A program made the position numbers and the translations under genes. Positions 55,571-64,000 of a DNA stretch of 64,000 nt are shown here, one piece after another. The notes under the pieces were generated by a model that did not search any database, was not told the DNA's origin, and saw only the letters and a program-made list of their open reading frames with translations. Source of the DNA: Nitrospira defluvii (GTDB taxonomy: Bacteria > Nitrospirota > Nitrospiria > Nitrospirales > Nitrospiraceae); the NCBI GenBank assembly GCA_000196815.1, contig FP929003.1, positions 310,001 through 374,000 of the forward strand. The letters run 5' to 3'. Numbering within the stretch: position 1 is the stretch's first letter; each line of letters begins with the position of its first letter.

Positions 55571-56161
55571 CTAGCTCGCCCTGGCGCGTTTGACCGGAAT
55601 ATCAAGATCGAGGATCTTTTTTCTCAACGTGTTTCGATTCAGTCCGAGCAGCTCTGCGGCTTGAATCTGGTTCCCCTTGGTCTCTCGCAGGGTCAGCAGG
55701 ATCAACGGGCGTTCGACGGCGGCGATCAGCATCGGATGGAGGTTTCTTCCGGAGCCGTTGCGCATCCCTTTGACGAAATCGCCGACTTTATGTTCCAGAA
55801 TAGACTCCAGACACGCCGACTGCCCCGGTCCATTTCCATTGGATAACGACAGGTCTGCCTTGGGAGCTTTGGCCGCGTGGAGTGACGTTGCCGTCCGTTT
55901 CAGCACGGTTCGAGAGCCTACGACCAAGAGCGTGCGAGCAGGATCGATCCCCCCCAACAATTTCCCGAGATCTGGAGCAGACTGTGCTTTCGATTCTACG
56001 ATGACGGCATCGTACGCACGCTTTGCCGAGTCCTTTGGAAACGACAATCCGTCACGGCCGATGGTGACCGCTTGCTCGCCGAACAGGTCCTTGTAGTGTG
56101 TCTGGATCTCGCTGTCCGTGCTAAGCAAGAGAATATTCAATGTCGATGAACGCAGCGTCAT
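55571..56161 (-). CDS. Fis-type helix-turn-helix protein with degenerate receiver-like domain
   Basis: 196 residues. The first 85 look like a receiver fold (LNILLLSTDSEIQTHYKDLF, AYDAVIVESK, TLLVVGS) without a recognisable phospho-acceptor Asp/acidic set. A Ser/Gly linker leads to a C-terminal Fis/NtrC-type helix-turn-helix (about 140-190: LILLTLRETKGNQIQAAELLGLNRNTLRKKILDL). So it is either a DNA-architectural Fis-like factor or an orphan atypical regulator. It is divergent from the Rrf2 gene and lies behind HU. Confidence 0.8.
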   Translation of the reverse strand: MTLRSSTLNILLLSTDSEIQTHYKDLFGEQAVTIGRDGLSFPKDSAKRAYDAVIVESKAQSAPDLGKLLGGIDPARTLLVVGSRTVLKRTATSLHAAKAPKADLSLSNGNGPGQSACLESILEHKVGDFVKGMRNGSGRNLHPMLIAAVERPLILLTLRETKGNQIQAAELLGLNRNTLRKKILDLDIPVKRARAS

Positions 56162-56500
56162 GAAGGTACCGAGGAAGAAGAGGGCGGGATTATTGCTCAG
56201 GCCCTAGATGATGTCAATGACGAAAAATGCATTGTCATCGCATGTAGACGACAGGGGTGACCGCATGATGCACGGGCGCGGTCGTGACTGGTTTCTGTCA
56301 CCATTTCGTCGCCGGCTGAAGGCACTGTACCGGCGAACCACGGTTCTTTAATGGGAATCGCTTGCACGGGTGACCGTCTGAGGCAAGTCACGAGCGGTTG
56401 GGTTCCAACGGCATGATGGGTGGTGTGCATCTACCCTGCTTGACAGGAAAGTTCCGCACAAGGTATAGAGATCCATGAATCCCCATCGGAATACTCGCAA
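56162..56500. other. Divergent regulatory region of the sulfur operon
   Basis: About 340 bases between the Fis-like and Rrf2 genes. It contains the Rrf2-side promoter (listed separately) and several short imperfect repeats, such as AATGAC/GTCAT around 56216-56240, which could be operator elements. No gene recognised. Confidence 0.45.
56440..56469 (+). promoter_or_regulatory. Promoter of the Rrf2-sulfite reductase-cys operon
   Basis: TTGACA (56440-56445) and TATAGA (56464-56469) with an 18-base spacer, 31 bases before the Rrf2 ATG. A regulator binding over this region could autoregulate the whole operon. Confidence 0.65.
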
Positions 56501-56953
56501 ATGAAAGTGAGCCTTCGAGCGACCTACGGAATTATTGCCGCCGTGGATCTTGCGCTTCACCATGCCGAACAGCCTGTCTGCGCCAAGTCGATTGCTAAGC
56601 GACAGGCGATTCCGGCCCGGTTCCTCGAGCAGGTGCTTCATGCGATGAAGAAAGCCGGGGTGGTGGCAAGTCAGCGCGGGGCTCAAGGCGGGTACGTGTT
56701 GAGCCGTAAGCCCTCGGAACTCTCCGTGGCAGACATTCTCGATGCACTAGAGGGCCCGCTTCTCACGACAAATGGAGAGGGTGGTCCGAAACATTCGTCT
56801 TCGCGTGGAGCCAAGCAGGAGGCGCTGCTCGCTCACATTTGGGATCGTGTGAAACGGGCGGAATTGAGCGTTCTTTCGGAAGTGACGGTCGAAGAGTTAG
56901 CCAAGCGTCAGCGGTCCCTCGATGAGCAACACACGTTGATGTACCACATTTGA
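56501..56953 (+). CDS. Rrf2-family transcriptional regulator, probably of sulfur assimilation
   Basis: 150 residues. N-terminal winged helix MKVSLRATYGIIAAVDLALHH, KSIAKRQAIPARFLEQVLHAMKKAGVVASQRGAQGGYVLSRKP is the classic Rrf2 block. Only one Cys (in PVCAKS) is present, so the three-Cys Fe-S site of IscR/NsrR is missing; this is the situation in CymR-type cysteine regulators. It is 54 bases upstream of the sulfite reductase gene and in the same direction, which supports a role in sulfate assimilation control. Confidence 0.88.
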   Translation: MKVSLRATYGIIAAVDLALHHAEQPVCAKSIAKRQAIPARFLEQVLHAMKKAGVVASQRGAQGGYVLSRKPSELSVADILDALEGPLLTTNGEGGPKHSSSRGAKQEALLAHIWDRVKRAELSVLSEVTVEELAKRQRSLDEQHTLMYHI

Positions 56954-57007
56954 AACAGTGTGAATGATGCCTATGCAGATCATCCCCCAACCGGTGAGGT
57001 TCTCATA

Positions 57008-59503
57008 ATGACTCCTAATACAGTGGCTCTCCGTCCAGCGATCAAAACGGAGCCCATTCCGGCCCATATAGTGGAAGAAATTGAAACGTTTGAAGCGGAG
57101 GCCCATCGGGTTCTCGCGGGAGATCTCTCCACCGATATCTTCAAACCGTTCCGTCTGCAATACGGCATCTATGGCCAGCGTCAGCCTGGTGTGCAGATGT
57201 TCCGCATCAAAATCCCTTTCGGCGGGCTGACGGCCAATCAATTGCGACAGGTCGCTGAGTTGGCCGATCGGTATGCCACAGGTGTCGGCCATGTCACCAC
57301 GCGCCAGGATATTCAATTGCACTTTGTGGAGCTCAAGCATGTTCCCGAGATGATGCGTTTGTTGGCCTCAGTTGGGCTGACGACGCGCGAGGCCTGCGCG
57401 AATACCGTGCGGAACGTCACGGCTTGCCATTTGGCGGGGGTGTGCCAAGGGGAGGTGTTCGATGTCACGCCGTATGCGAAGACGGTGGCCTATCATCTCC
57501 TGCGCAATCCGTTGAATCAGAGTCTCCCGCGGAAATTCAAGATTGCATTGTCCGGATGCCGGCAGGATTGCGCACTCACCCCTATTCACGACATCGGTTT
57601 ACTCGCGGCTAAACGGGCCGACGGGACTATCGGCTTCCGGGTGGTGGCAGGCGGTGGACTGGGATCGACGCCCCGCATGGCCCAGGTGTTGCGAGAATTT
57701 ACGCCGATGGACGAATTGCTCCCGACCATCGAAGCCGTGATCAAGGTGTTCGACACGCTGGGGAACCGTAAGAATCGCAACAAGGCCCGCATGAAGTTCG
57801 TCATCGAAAAACTCGGGTTCGACGAATTCAAGCGTCGCTGGGAGGCAGCGTATGCGGCCATGGGGTATGCCGTGCCCACGCACGAGCCGATCAAGCTGCT
57901 GGAGTATGCCGATGCGCCGCCACTCATTATGCCGACCAAGGCAGGCGTCCTGTCCAACGGTCATGGCAACGGGAGCGGGAACGATGCCGTCTCACTCAAT
58001 GGCCAGGTCTCTGCGTTTCAGGCCTGGAAGCGCACCAATGTCGTGCCGCAGCGGCAGGATGGTTTTGCGACGGCGGCGATTAAGTTGCCGATGGGTGATC
58101 TGACAGGCGACCAAATGTGGGGGGTCGCAGACCTGGCCGAACGGTATTCGAACGGCAACATCCGGACGACCATCAATCAGAACATGGTCATCCGGTGGAT
58201 TCCCGAGAGACGGCTGGAGGAGTTCTACCAGGAACTGGTGCAGCACAGTTTGGGGGATCCCGGCGCGGAACTCGTCGAAGACATCATCGCCTGCCCGGGC
58301 ACCGATACCTGCGGACTGGGAATCACCTCGTCCAAGGGCATGGCCAGGGCGTTGGCGGAAGTGTTTCCCGCCGGCCAGGTCCCGGAAGATCTCAGGGATG
58401 TGAGCGTGAAGATCAGCGGGTGCCACAACTCCTGCGCCCAGCACCATATTGCCACCATCGGGTTGCACGGAGTCGGTAAACGTCTTGGCGAACATACAGC
58501 TCCCCATTACGAGCTGCACCTCGGCGGGCATGTGGACGGCACGCCGAAGATCGGACAATTGGCGGTCAAATTGCCCGCGAAGAGTGTTCCGGCGGCGGTG
58601 CGCCATCTGGTCGACGTCTATCGTCGGGATCGAAAGGCGGGTGAGAGCCTCCAGTCGTTCATCGCGCGTGTCGGGAAGAATGTTCTCAAGGACGAACTCA
58701 TTCCCTACACGATCGTTCCGCCGTACGAGCAGGATTCGACCTATTACTACGACTGGGAAGGCGAGGCGGAATTCGTGCTGGAGGATCTGGGCCCAGGCGA
58801 GTGCGCGGGTGGCGCCTTGGAGATGATCGACGACCGGATGTTAGAGGCGGATCAGGAGCTCTATCAGGCGAAATTGCTGGTTGAGAAACATCAGTATGCC
58901 TTGTCGGTGAATAAGTCGTATCGTGCGGTACTGGCGGCGGCGAAAGGTCTGTTGGTGACCGAAGGCCTTGATCCGGCCACTGATGCAGAAACCTTCCAGG
59001 AGTTCGATCAGCGACTGGCCAGCAAAGGGATCGTTCCGGCCACCTATAAGAATCTTGGTGCGCAAGTCGGCGACCTTGGATCTAAGGACGCGACTGCCGA
59101 GGCCGCGACGGAGAAAATGGCCTTCGCCAAGCGGTTTCTCGCTGTCTGTCGGGCAGCCACCGAACAAATGGGGAAGGATCTCAAGTTAGCGCAGGTGAAG
59201 GAAGAATCCGTGCCCGCTGCAACTCCTGTTGCGGCGCCTGCTTCGCCTGCACCCGTTGCCGCGGCTCAGGCGCCTGTGTACGATCTGCGCGGTGTGGCCT
59301 GCCCGATGAACTATGTGAAAACGAAATTGAAATTGGAAATGATGGATAACGGTGAGCAGCTGGAAGTCTGGCTCGACGCCGGAGAGCCTATACGTAACGT
59401 GCCGATGAGCTTGCGCAATGACGGGCACAAGATCCTGGACGAGGGGCCGTTGGAGCCTGAGGCCAAGCATTTCAAAATTCTTGTGGAAAAGGTCGAGGGG
59501 TAA
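57008..59503 (+). CDS. Sulfite reductase (siroheme, 4Fe-4S) fused to a TusA-like domain
   Basis: 831 residues from ATG 57008. Two tandem ferredoxin-like/siroheme half-repeats. Both halves have a full C-x5-C/C-x3-C set: Cys140, 146, 184, 188 and Cys429, 435, 472, 476 (the latter in ACPGTDTCG and SGCHNSCAQHH). Ordinary assimilatory enzymes keep only the second. After a glycine/acidic linker comes a helical segment (about 620-735, ALEMIDDRMLEADQELYQAKLL, resembling a HEPN-type bundle), an Ala/Pro linker and a TusA domain (about 755-831) with CP motif RGVACPMNYVKTK, Cys765. Probably reduces sulfite and hands sulfur to the TusA cysteine. Nitrite reduction cannot be excluded, but the cys neighbours favour sulfite. 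Confidence 0.88.
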   Translation: MTPNTVALRPAIKTEPIPAHIVEEIETFEAEAHRVLAGDLSTDIFKPFRLQYGIYGQRQPGVQMFRIKIPFGGLTANQLRQVAELADRYATGVGHVTTRQDIQLHFVELKHVPEMMRLLASVGLTTREACANTVRNVTACHLAGVCQGEVFDVTPYAKTVAYHLLRNPLNQSLPRKFKIALSGCRQDCALTPIHDIGLLAAKRADGTIGFRVVAGGGLGSTPRMAQVLREFTPMDELLPTIEAVIKVFDTLGNRKNRNKARMKFVIEKLGFDEFKRRWEAAYAAMGYAVPTHEPIKLLEYADAPPLIMPTKAGVLSNGHGNGSGNDAVSLNGQVSAFQAWKRTNVVPQRQDGFATAAIKLPMGDLTGDQMWGVADLAERYSNGNIRTTINQNMVIRWIPERRLEEFYQELVQHSLGDPGAELVEDIIACPGTDTCGLGITSSKGMARALAEVFPAGQVPEDLRDVSVKISGCHNSCAQHHIATIGLHGVGKRLGEHTAPHYELHLGGHVDGTPKIGQLAVKLPAKSVPAAVRHLVDVYRRDRKAGESLQSFIARVGKNVLKDELIPYTIVPPYEQDSTYYYDWEGEAEFVLEDLGPGECAGGALEMIDDRMLEADQELYQAKLLVEKHQYALSVNKSYRAVLAAAKGLLVTEGLDPATDAETFQEFDQRLASKGIVPATYKNLGAQVGDLGSKDATAEAATEKMAFAKRFLAVCRAATEQMGKDLKLAQVKEESVPAATPVAAPASPAPVAAAQAPVYDLRGVACPMNYVKTKLKLEMMDNGEQLEVWLDAGEPIRNVPMSLRNDGHKILDEGPLEPEAKHFKILVEKVEG

Positions 59504-59508
59504 GAAGG

Positions 59509-60231
59509 GTGAACGAAACACAACAGCCCGCTGAGCGACCCTCCGACGCAGAGCTGAAGGCGCTGAGTGATTCGTTTGAATCCCAGCAGCCATGGGACCT
59601 GCTGGAGTACGCGTTGAAGACCTACCGGCAGCGCATTGTGCTGGCCTGCAGTTTCGGGGCGGAGGATGTCGCTCTGGTTGATATGGTGCATCGCATCGAT
59701 CCGGACGCACCGCTTTTTTATCTGGATACGGATTTTCTGTTTCCCGAAACCTTCGACGTGCGTGATCGCATTATCGCGCGGTACGGGTTGAAGCCGGCGC
59801 AGGTCATTCAAATGAAATCTCTGTTGACGCCGGAACAACAGGCTGCCCGACATGGCACCATGTTGTGGGCCAGCAAGCCGGACCAGTGCTGTGAGCTCCG
59901 GAAAATCGAACCGCTCACTCGTATTCTCGGCGAGTACGCGGCTTGGATCACCGGGATCCGGCGAGACCAGGCTCCCACAAGGGCGAATGCCGGATTGATC
60001 GAGTGGGACAAGAAATTCAACCTGGTCAAAGTGAATCCCCTGGCCCGATGGAGCAGTGAAAACGTCTGGACGTATCTGCAACTCCATGAGGTGCCCTATA
60101 ACACGTTACACGACCGCAATTACCCCAGCATCGGCTGTACCCACTGTACGGCGCCTGTCCTTCCGGGAGACGATCCGCGTTCCGGTCGGTGGAAGAATTT
60201 CGGCAAGACCGAGTGCGGGCTGCACAAGTAA
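59509..60231 (+). CDS. cysH: Adenylylsulfate (APS) reductase, Fe-S type
   Basis: Reduces APS to sulfite with thioredoxin-type reductant. 240 residues from GTG 59509, five bases after the previous stop, with AAGAAGG upstream. The CC...CxxC cluster ligands are present (Cys127, Cys128, Cys210, Cys213), which mark the APS-reducing form rather than PAPS reductase, and the catalytic Cys236 lies in TECGLH. The substrate loop CSFGAEDVALVD is N-terminal. Confidence 0.94.
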   Translation: MNETQQPAERPSDAELKALSDSFESQQPWDLLEYALKTYRQRIVLACSFGAEDVALVDMVHRIDPDAPLFYLDTDFLFPETFDVRDRIIARYGLKPAQVIQMKSLLTPEQQAARHGTMLWASKPDQCCELRKIEPLTRILGEYAAWITGIRRDQAPTRANAGLIEWDKKFNLVKVNPLARWSSENVWTYLQLHEVPYNTLHDRNYPSIGCTHCTAPVLPGDDPRSGRWKNFGKTECGLHK

Positions 60232-60272
60232 CATCATCGTCACCCTAAAATTAGACAAGGTCATTACCATCC

Positions 60273-61340
60273 ATGCAACATCTGCTCGCCAAAGTCGCTA
60301 AAGGTCAAAAAACATCCAAGGATCTCACGTGGGAAGAGGCCAAACAGGCCATGCGCCTCATGATCGAGGGAACCGCGACCCCTGCTCAAATAGGGGCGTT
60401 CCTCACGGCCATGCGATTCAAGTCGGAATCGGTCACAGAATTAGCGGCCTTCACCGCGACCGCGCGACAATATGTGCCGCCGGTCCCGGTCCGTTCCGGG
60501 CTCGGAGTCGTCGATGTGCCCGTCTATGCGGGGAAGCGCGAAACCTTTCACGCCATCCTTCCCGCTGCCATTGTCGCGGCGGCCGCCGGAGCGGTGTTAC
60601 TGCTGCACGGAGTGGATGGGCCTCCGGACAGGCTGGGCATCTCGTCCGTCCTGAAGCTTCTGGGCATACCGGTCGATATGACCGCCAAGTCGGTCGGAGC
60701 CGAATTGGAAAAGAAGGGATTCGCCTACCTGGACCTGGCGCTGTATCACCCTCCGGTGAGCCGGTTTCTGGAAATGAGACAGGAGCTGGGCGTGCGCAAT
60801 TTCTTTCATCCCGTGGCTCGTATGCTCAATCCCGCCCGCGCGACCTCGCAGGTGATCGGGCTGTCGCATCCGCCTTACTTTGAAAAGACGATCGAGGCGT
60901 TGCGTATGTTGAGTTGTCCGCGCGCATTGGTCATTCGCGGGGTCGAAGGGGATCCGGAACTCTCGATCGGCAATTCCACGCGACTCTTGGAACTCAAGGA
61001 CGAGCGCATCACCCCATTTACCTTCCAGCCGAAGGATGCGGGCTTGTCGATGGCGACCTTCCGTGAAATGGCCGGGTTTCCGGTCGAGCAGCGGGAGCGG
61101 GAGGCCGATCTGATCAAGCGGCTCCTCGCGAACGAAATCCAGGGCGGGCAACGGGACTGGGTCCTCCTCAATGCGGCCATGTTGCTTTACGCCGCCGGCA
61201 AGGGGACGTCGATTACTGGAAATCTCGGGGCCGCCAGAAGCGCCTTGGAGTCCGGCCTGGCCAAGGCCAAACTGGCTGAATTGGTGGCGGTCGCCGGGTC
61301 GAGCGCGGGACACGCGCCGAAGGTAGGCATTTCAGCGTAA
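60273..61340 (+). CDS. TrpD-like phosphoribosyltransferase-fold protein in a cys operon
   Basis: 355 residues, homologous to anthranilate phosphoribosyltransferase (TrpD2/YbiB type). N-terminal helical domain with LTWEEAKQAMRLMIEGTATPAQIGAFLTAMRFK, then the nucleoside-phosphorylase-like alpha/beta domain. The diagnostic TrpD KHGNR-type motif is replaced by LLLHGVDG and the glycine-rich diphosphate loop by VYAGKRETFHA, so it probably does not make tryptophan precursors. It sits between cysH and cysD with short gaps and must be co-expressed with sulfate assimilation. Function unknown. Confidence 0.85.
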   Translation: MQHLLAKVAKGQKTSKDLTWEEAKQAMRLMIEGTATPAQIGAFLTAMRFKSESVTELAAFTATARQYVPPVPVRSGLGVVDVPVYAGKRETFHAILPAAIVAAAAGAVLLLHGVDGPPDRLGISSVLKLLGIPVDMTAKSVGAELEKKGFAYLDLALYHPPVSRFLEMRQELGVRNFFHPVARMLNPARATSQVIGLSHPPYFEKTIEALRMLSCPRALVIRGVEGDPELSIGNSTRLLELKDERITPFTFQPKDAGLSMATFREMAGFPVEQREREADLIKRLLANEIQGGQRDWVLLNAAMLLYAAGKGTSITGNLGAARSALESGLAKAKLAELVAVAGSSAGHAPKVGISA

Positions 61341-61357
61341 ACGGAAGAGTGTGAATC

Positions 61358-62155
61358 ATGAAACATTTGCGTCAACTCGAAGATCAAAGCGTCTATATCC
61401 TTCGGGAAGCCTACAAGCATTTCAATCATCTCGCCATGCTCTGGTCGATGGGCAAGGATTCGACCGTGCTCCTGTGGCTGGCCCGCAAGGCCTTTTTCGG
61501 GCACGTGCCGTTTCCCTTGCTGCACGTGGATACGAGTTACAAGATTCCGGCGATGATTGAATATCGCGACCGGATTGCCCGCGAGTGGCGCCTCAATCTG
61601 GTGGTGGGCCAAAACAAGGAGGCCCTGGCCGCCGGGATGAACCATACGTTGGGGCGTGATGTCTGCTGTACCGCCCTCAAGACGACGGCCATGAAGAATC
61701 TGGTCGAAGAAAAAGGGTATACCGGCATCATTCTCGGTGTTCGGGCGGATGAAGACAGCACCAGGGCGAAGGAGCGATATTTTTCTCCGCGCGATAAACA
61801 CGGGGATTGGGATTTTCGCGACCAGCCGCCGGAATTATGGGATCAGTTCAAGACCACGTTTCCCCCGGGCACGCATATCCGGATTCATCCGCTCCTTGAT
61901 TGGACCGAGATCAACATCTGGGAATACATCAAGCATGAGAGCATCCCCTTCATGGATCTCTATCTGGACAGGGGGGATGGCACACGGTATCGAAGTTTGG
62001 GCTGCGCGCCCTGTACCATGCCGATCAAATCCACGGCGAAGACTGTCGATGAGATTATTACGGAGCTGCGTGGAAGTAATGTGGCGGAGCGAGCCGGCCG
62101 CGCGCAGGATGCGGGGCGGGGTATGGAGATGCTCCGGAAGAAGGGGTACATGTGA
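61358..62155 (+). CDS. cysD: Sulfate adenylyltransferase subunit 2
   Basis: Makes APS from sulfate and ATP together with CysN. 265 residues: PP-loop [56 protein letters not shown], and ending [16 protein letters not shown]. 17 bases after the TrpD-like gene and 79 before cysN. Confidence 0.95.
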   Translation: MKHLRQLEDQSVYILREAYKHFNHLAMLWSMGKDSTVLLWLARKAFFGHVPFPLLHVDTSYKIPAMIEYRDRIAREWRLNLVVGQNKEALAAGMNHTLGRDVCCTALKTTAMKNLVEEKGYTGIILGVRADEDSTRAKERYFSPRDKHGDWDFRDQPPELWDQFKTTFPPGTHIRIHPLLDWTEINIWEYIKHESIPFMDLYLDRGDGTRYRSLGCAPCTMPIKSTAKTVDEIITELRGSNVAERAGRAQDAGRGMEMLRKKGYM

Positions 62156-62234
62156 GGCGGCCTATGCCGGATAGCAGGCGAGCCTTCGAGCGATCACGAT
62201 CATGAACCAGGGTTCCATTGAACGAGTGAATCAT

Positions 62235-64000
62235 ATGACACAGCACGAACAGAGCAAGCCGCAAGAGAGTCTCAATATCGTCATCGTGGGCCATGTGGAT
62301 CATGGGAAATCCACGCTGGTGGGACGACTCTATGCCGATACGGGCTCGTTGCCGGAAGGCAAAGTGGAAAAGGTGCAGGCGATCTGTCGCCAGCAGGGTA
62401 AGGAATTTGAGTACGCGTTCTTGTTCGACGCGTTTCTTGAAGAGCAGGAGCAGGGCATCACGATTGATACGGCACGTACGTTCTTCATCTGGAACGGGCG
62501 GCAGTACATCATTATCGACGCGCCGGGGCACAAGGAGTTTTTGAAGAACATGATCTCGGGCGCAGCCCGGGCCGAAGCCGCGCTGCTGCTTATCGACGCA
62601 TTGGAAGGCGTGCGCGAACAATCCAAGAAGCATGGCTACCTCCTGTCGCTGCTGGGCGTGACGCAGTTTGCGGTGGTGGTCAATAAAATGGATCTGGTCG
62701 GGTATCGGCAGGATGTGTTCGACGGAATCGAAAAGGAATATCGGGAATTTCTGGGTCAGTTCCGTGCGGTTCCCCAACAGATGATTCCGGTCAGCGCGAA
62801 GATGGGTGACAACATCGCGACGCGCAGCAGCCACATGAACTGGTATCAGGGGCCGACAGTGCTGGAGACGCTGGCTCTCTTTAAGAAGGAGCAGGTTCGC
62901 TCGGAACAGCCGCTCCGGTTTCCATTGCAGGACGTCTATAAGTTCGATGCCCGACGGATTCTGGCCGGCCGTATCACAGCCGGCCGTTTGAAGGTCGGAG
63001 ATCAGCTGGTGTTTTCGCCATCGAACAAGACTGCGGTGGTGCAATCGCTTGAAGGGTTCAATGTCGATCCACCGCGGAGCGACGCGCAAGCCGGAGAGTC
63101 GGTCGGCATTACGCTCGACGAACAGATTTTTGTGGAACGTGGAGAAATCGCATCCCATCGGGATTCCATTCCGCTTGTCTCGACGGCGATTCGCGTGAAT
63201 CTATTTTGGATGGGCAGGCGGCCCTTGGAGAAGGGGCGGAAATACGTGTTGCGGCTTGCCACGCGGGAAGTCGCCTGCGAGGTGGCCGCAATTCATCGGA
63301 TTATCGACACCGCTGATCTGGCTCAGCTGCAGGAAAGCCAGTCGGTGGCCAAGAATCAGGTCGCCGAATTGACTCTGCGGGTGAAGTCGCCGCTCGCATT
63401 TGATCTGTCGTCATCATTCGAGGCCACGGGCCGGTTTGTGCTGGTCGATGAGTACGATATTGCCGGGGGCGGGATCATTACCGAGTTGGTGCATGACGAA
63501 CAGGAAGGGCTGCGGGAAGAGGCGAGGCAACGGGAATATGCGTGGCTCACGGGCGATGTCCGGGCTGAGGACCGGGCCCGACAATACGGCCATCGGGCCG
63601 CCATTGTGTTGTTCACCGGCTCGGCTCAGACGGGCAAGACGTTTCTTGCACGACGGGTGGAAGCTTTGCTGGTTGCCGATAGCCGCCACGCCTATCTGCT
63701 GGAAGGCGAGAATCTGTTGCAGGGATTGGATGCGGATCTGTCTGCCGCCGATCCGTCTTTTGCCGCCGAGCGTGTGCGCCGATACGGGGAAGTCGCCAGG
63801 TTGCTCATTGATACGGGGCTCATCGTCGTGTCCACGAGCAAAACCTTTGGTATCAACTATCAGCGGATGGCGGAGATGATACGGACGTTGGTGCAACCGG
63901 CCCCGGTTCTTGCGGTACACATGAGCCGGGCAGGGGAAGAGCCGCCGCCGAATACGGATTTGCACTTTGCCGGCCCGCAGGACTTCGACGCGGCTGCGCG
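62235..64000 (+). CDS. cysN: Sulfate adenylyltransferase subunit 1, fused to a degenerate APS-kinase-like domain (3' end outside window)
   Basis: Opens at ATG 62235 (an in-frame ATG at 62202 is possible) and stays open to the window edge. The GTPase part has [10 protein letters not shown] (G1), DAPGHKEFL (G3) and NKMDLV (G4), then beta-barrel domains to about residue 415. From about 455 a CysC-like domain begins: P-loop GSAQTGKT (462-469) instead of GxSGx[14 protein letters not shown] where active APS kinases read LDGDNVRHGL, and [21 protein letters not shown]. The changed DGDN (to EGEN) and lost Arg suggest a non-catalytic kinase tail. Since CysH here is the APS-using type, PAPS would not be needed. 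Confidence 0.93.
   Translation, partial: MTQHEQSKPQESLNIVIVGHVDHGKSTLVGRLYADTGSLPEGKVEKVQAICRQQGKEFEYAFLFDAFLEEQEQGITIDTARTFFIWNGRQYIIIDAPGHKEFLKNMISGAARAEAALLLIDALEGVREQSKKHGYLLSLLGVTQFAVVVNKMDLVGYRQDVFDGIEKEYREFLGQFRAVPQQMIPVSAKMGDNIATRSSHMNWYQGPTVLETLALFKKEQVRSEQPLRFPLQDVYKFDARRILAGRITAGRLKVGDQLVFSPSNKTAVVQSLEGFNVDPPRSDAQAGESVGITLDEQIFVERGEIASHRDSIPLVSTAIRVNLFWMGRRPLEKGRKYVLRLATREVACEVAAIHRIIDTADLAQLQESQSVAKNQVAELTLRVKSPLAFDLSSSFEATGRFVLVDEYDIAGGGIITELVHDEQEGLREEARQREYAWLTGDVRAEDRARQYGHRAAIVLFTGSAQTGKTFLARRVEALLVADSRHAYLLEGENLLQGLDADLSAADPSFAAERVRRYGEVARLLIDTGLIVVSTSKTFGINYQRMAEMIRTLVQPAPVLAVHMSRAGEEPPPNTDLHFAGPQDFDAAA

Overview
The window looks like a chromosomal segment of a GC-rich (roughly 60% by eye) Gram-negative bacterium. 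Protein style and gene content most resemble Nitrospira or a close Nitrospirota relative; that is my recognition, not a database result. Nearly everything is core or housekeeping sequence. I saw no prophage, transposase gene, rRNA operon or CRISPR array.

Layout. 1-3.5 kb: start of a divergent lipoprotein gene, then a LolD/YbbA-YbbP-type ABC exporter. 3.6-10.6 kb (minus strand): tightly packed pgi-pgl-glk-rpiA sugar-phosphate operon ending in an M1 aminopeptidase. 10.8-12 kb: YkuD-fold lipoprotein whose catalytic Cys is replaced by Ser. 12.4-21 kb: classic origin-proximal cluster rpmH-rnpA-yidD-yidC-mnmE-mnmG-rsmG-parA-parB with two perfect palindromic parS sites, followed by two bactofilins and mnmA. 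dnaA is not in the window. 23.5-28.6 kb: F1 part of ATP synthase (atpHAGDC) without the Fo genes. 28.6-34.9 kb: a lipoprotein, a Tll0287-type haem protein, two RluD-family pseudouridine synthases around a PilZ protein, and small genes. 35-38 kb: ZnuABC-like metal uptake, interrupted by a repeat element with inverted ends. 38-44.8 kb: anmK, DUF2726, TPR, beta-helix, response regulator-GGDEF, lytic transglycosylase and MEDS-domain genes.

45-55.5 kb is a translation block: initiator tRNA divergent from fmt, then rsmB, rpe and an archaeal/eukaryotic-type pheS-pheT, which converges on thrS-infC-rpmI-rplT. infC has no usable ATG/GTG/TTG start and appears to begin at AUC. tRNA-Val and an HU gene follow.

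55.6-64 kb is a sulfur-assimilation operon behind an Rrf2 regulator: a sulfite reductase with two complete cysteine sets and a C-terminal TusA domain, an Fe-S APS reductase, a TrpD-like protein, cysD, and a cysN (running off the window) whose C-terminal APS-kinase-like domain looks degenerate. Together these would convert sulfate to APS, sulfite and sulfide without PAPS.

The most unusual items are the archaeal-type PheRS at the usual pheST site but inverted, the AUC-started infC, the fused double-cluster sulfite reductase with TrpD-like and degenerate kinase partners, the Cys-to-Ser YkuD protein, and the parS/low-GC patch around rsmG.
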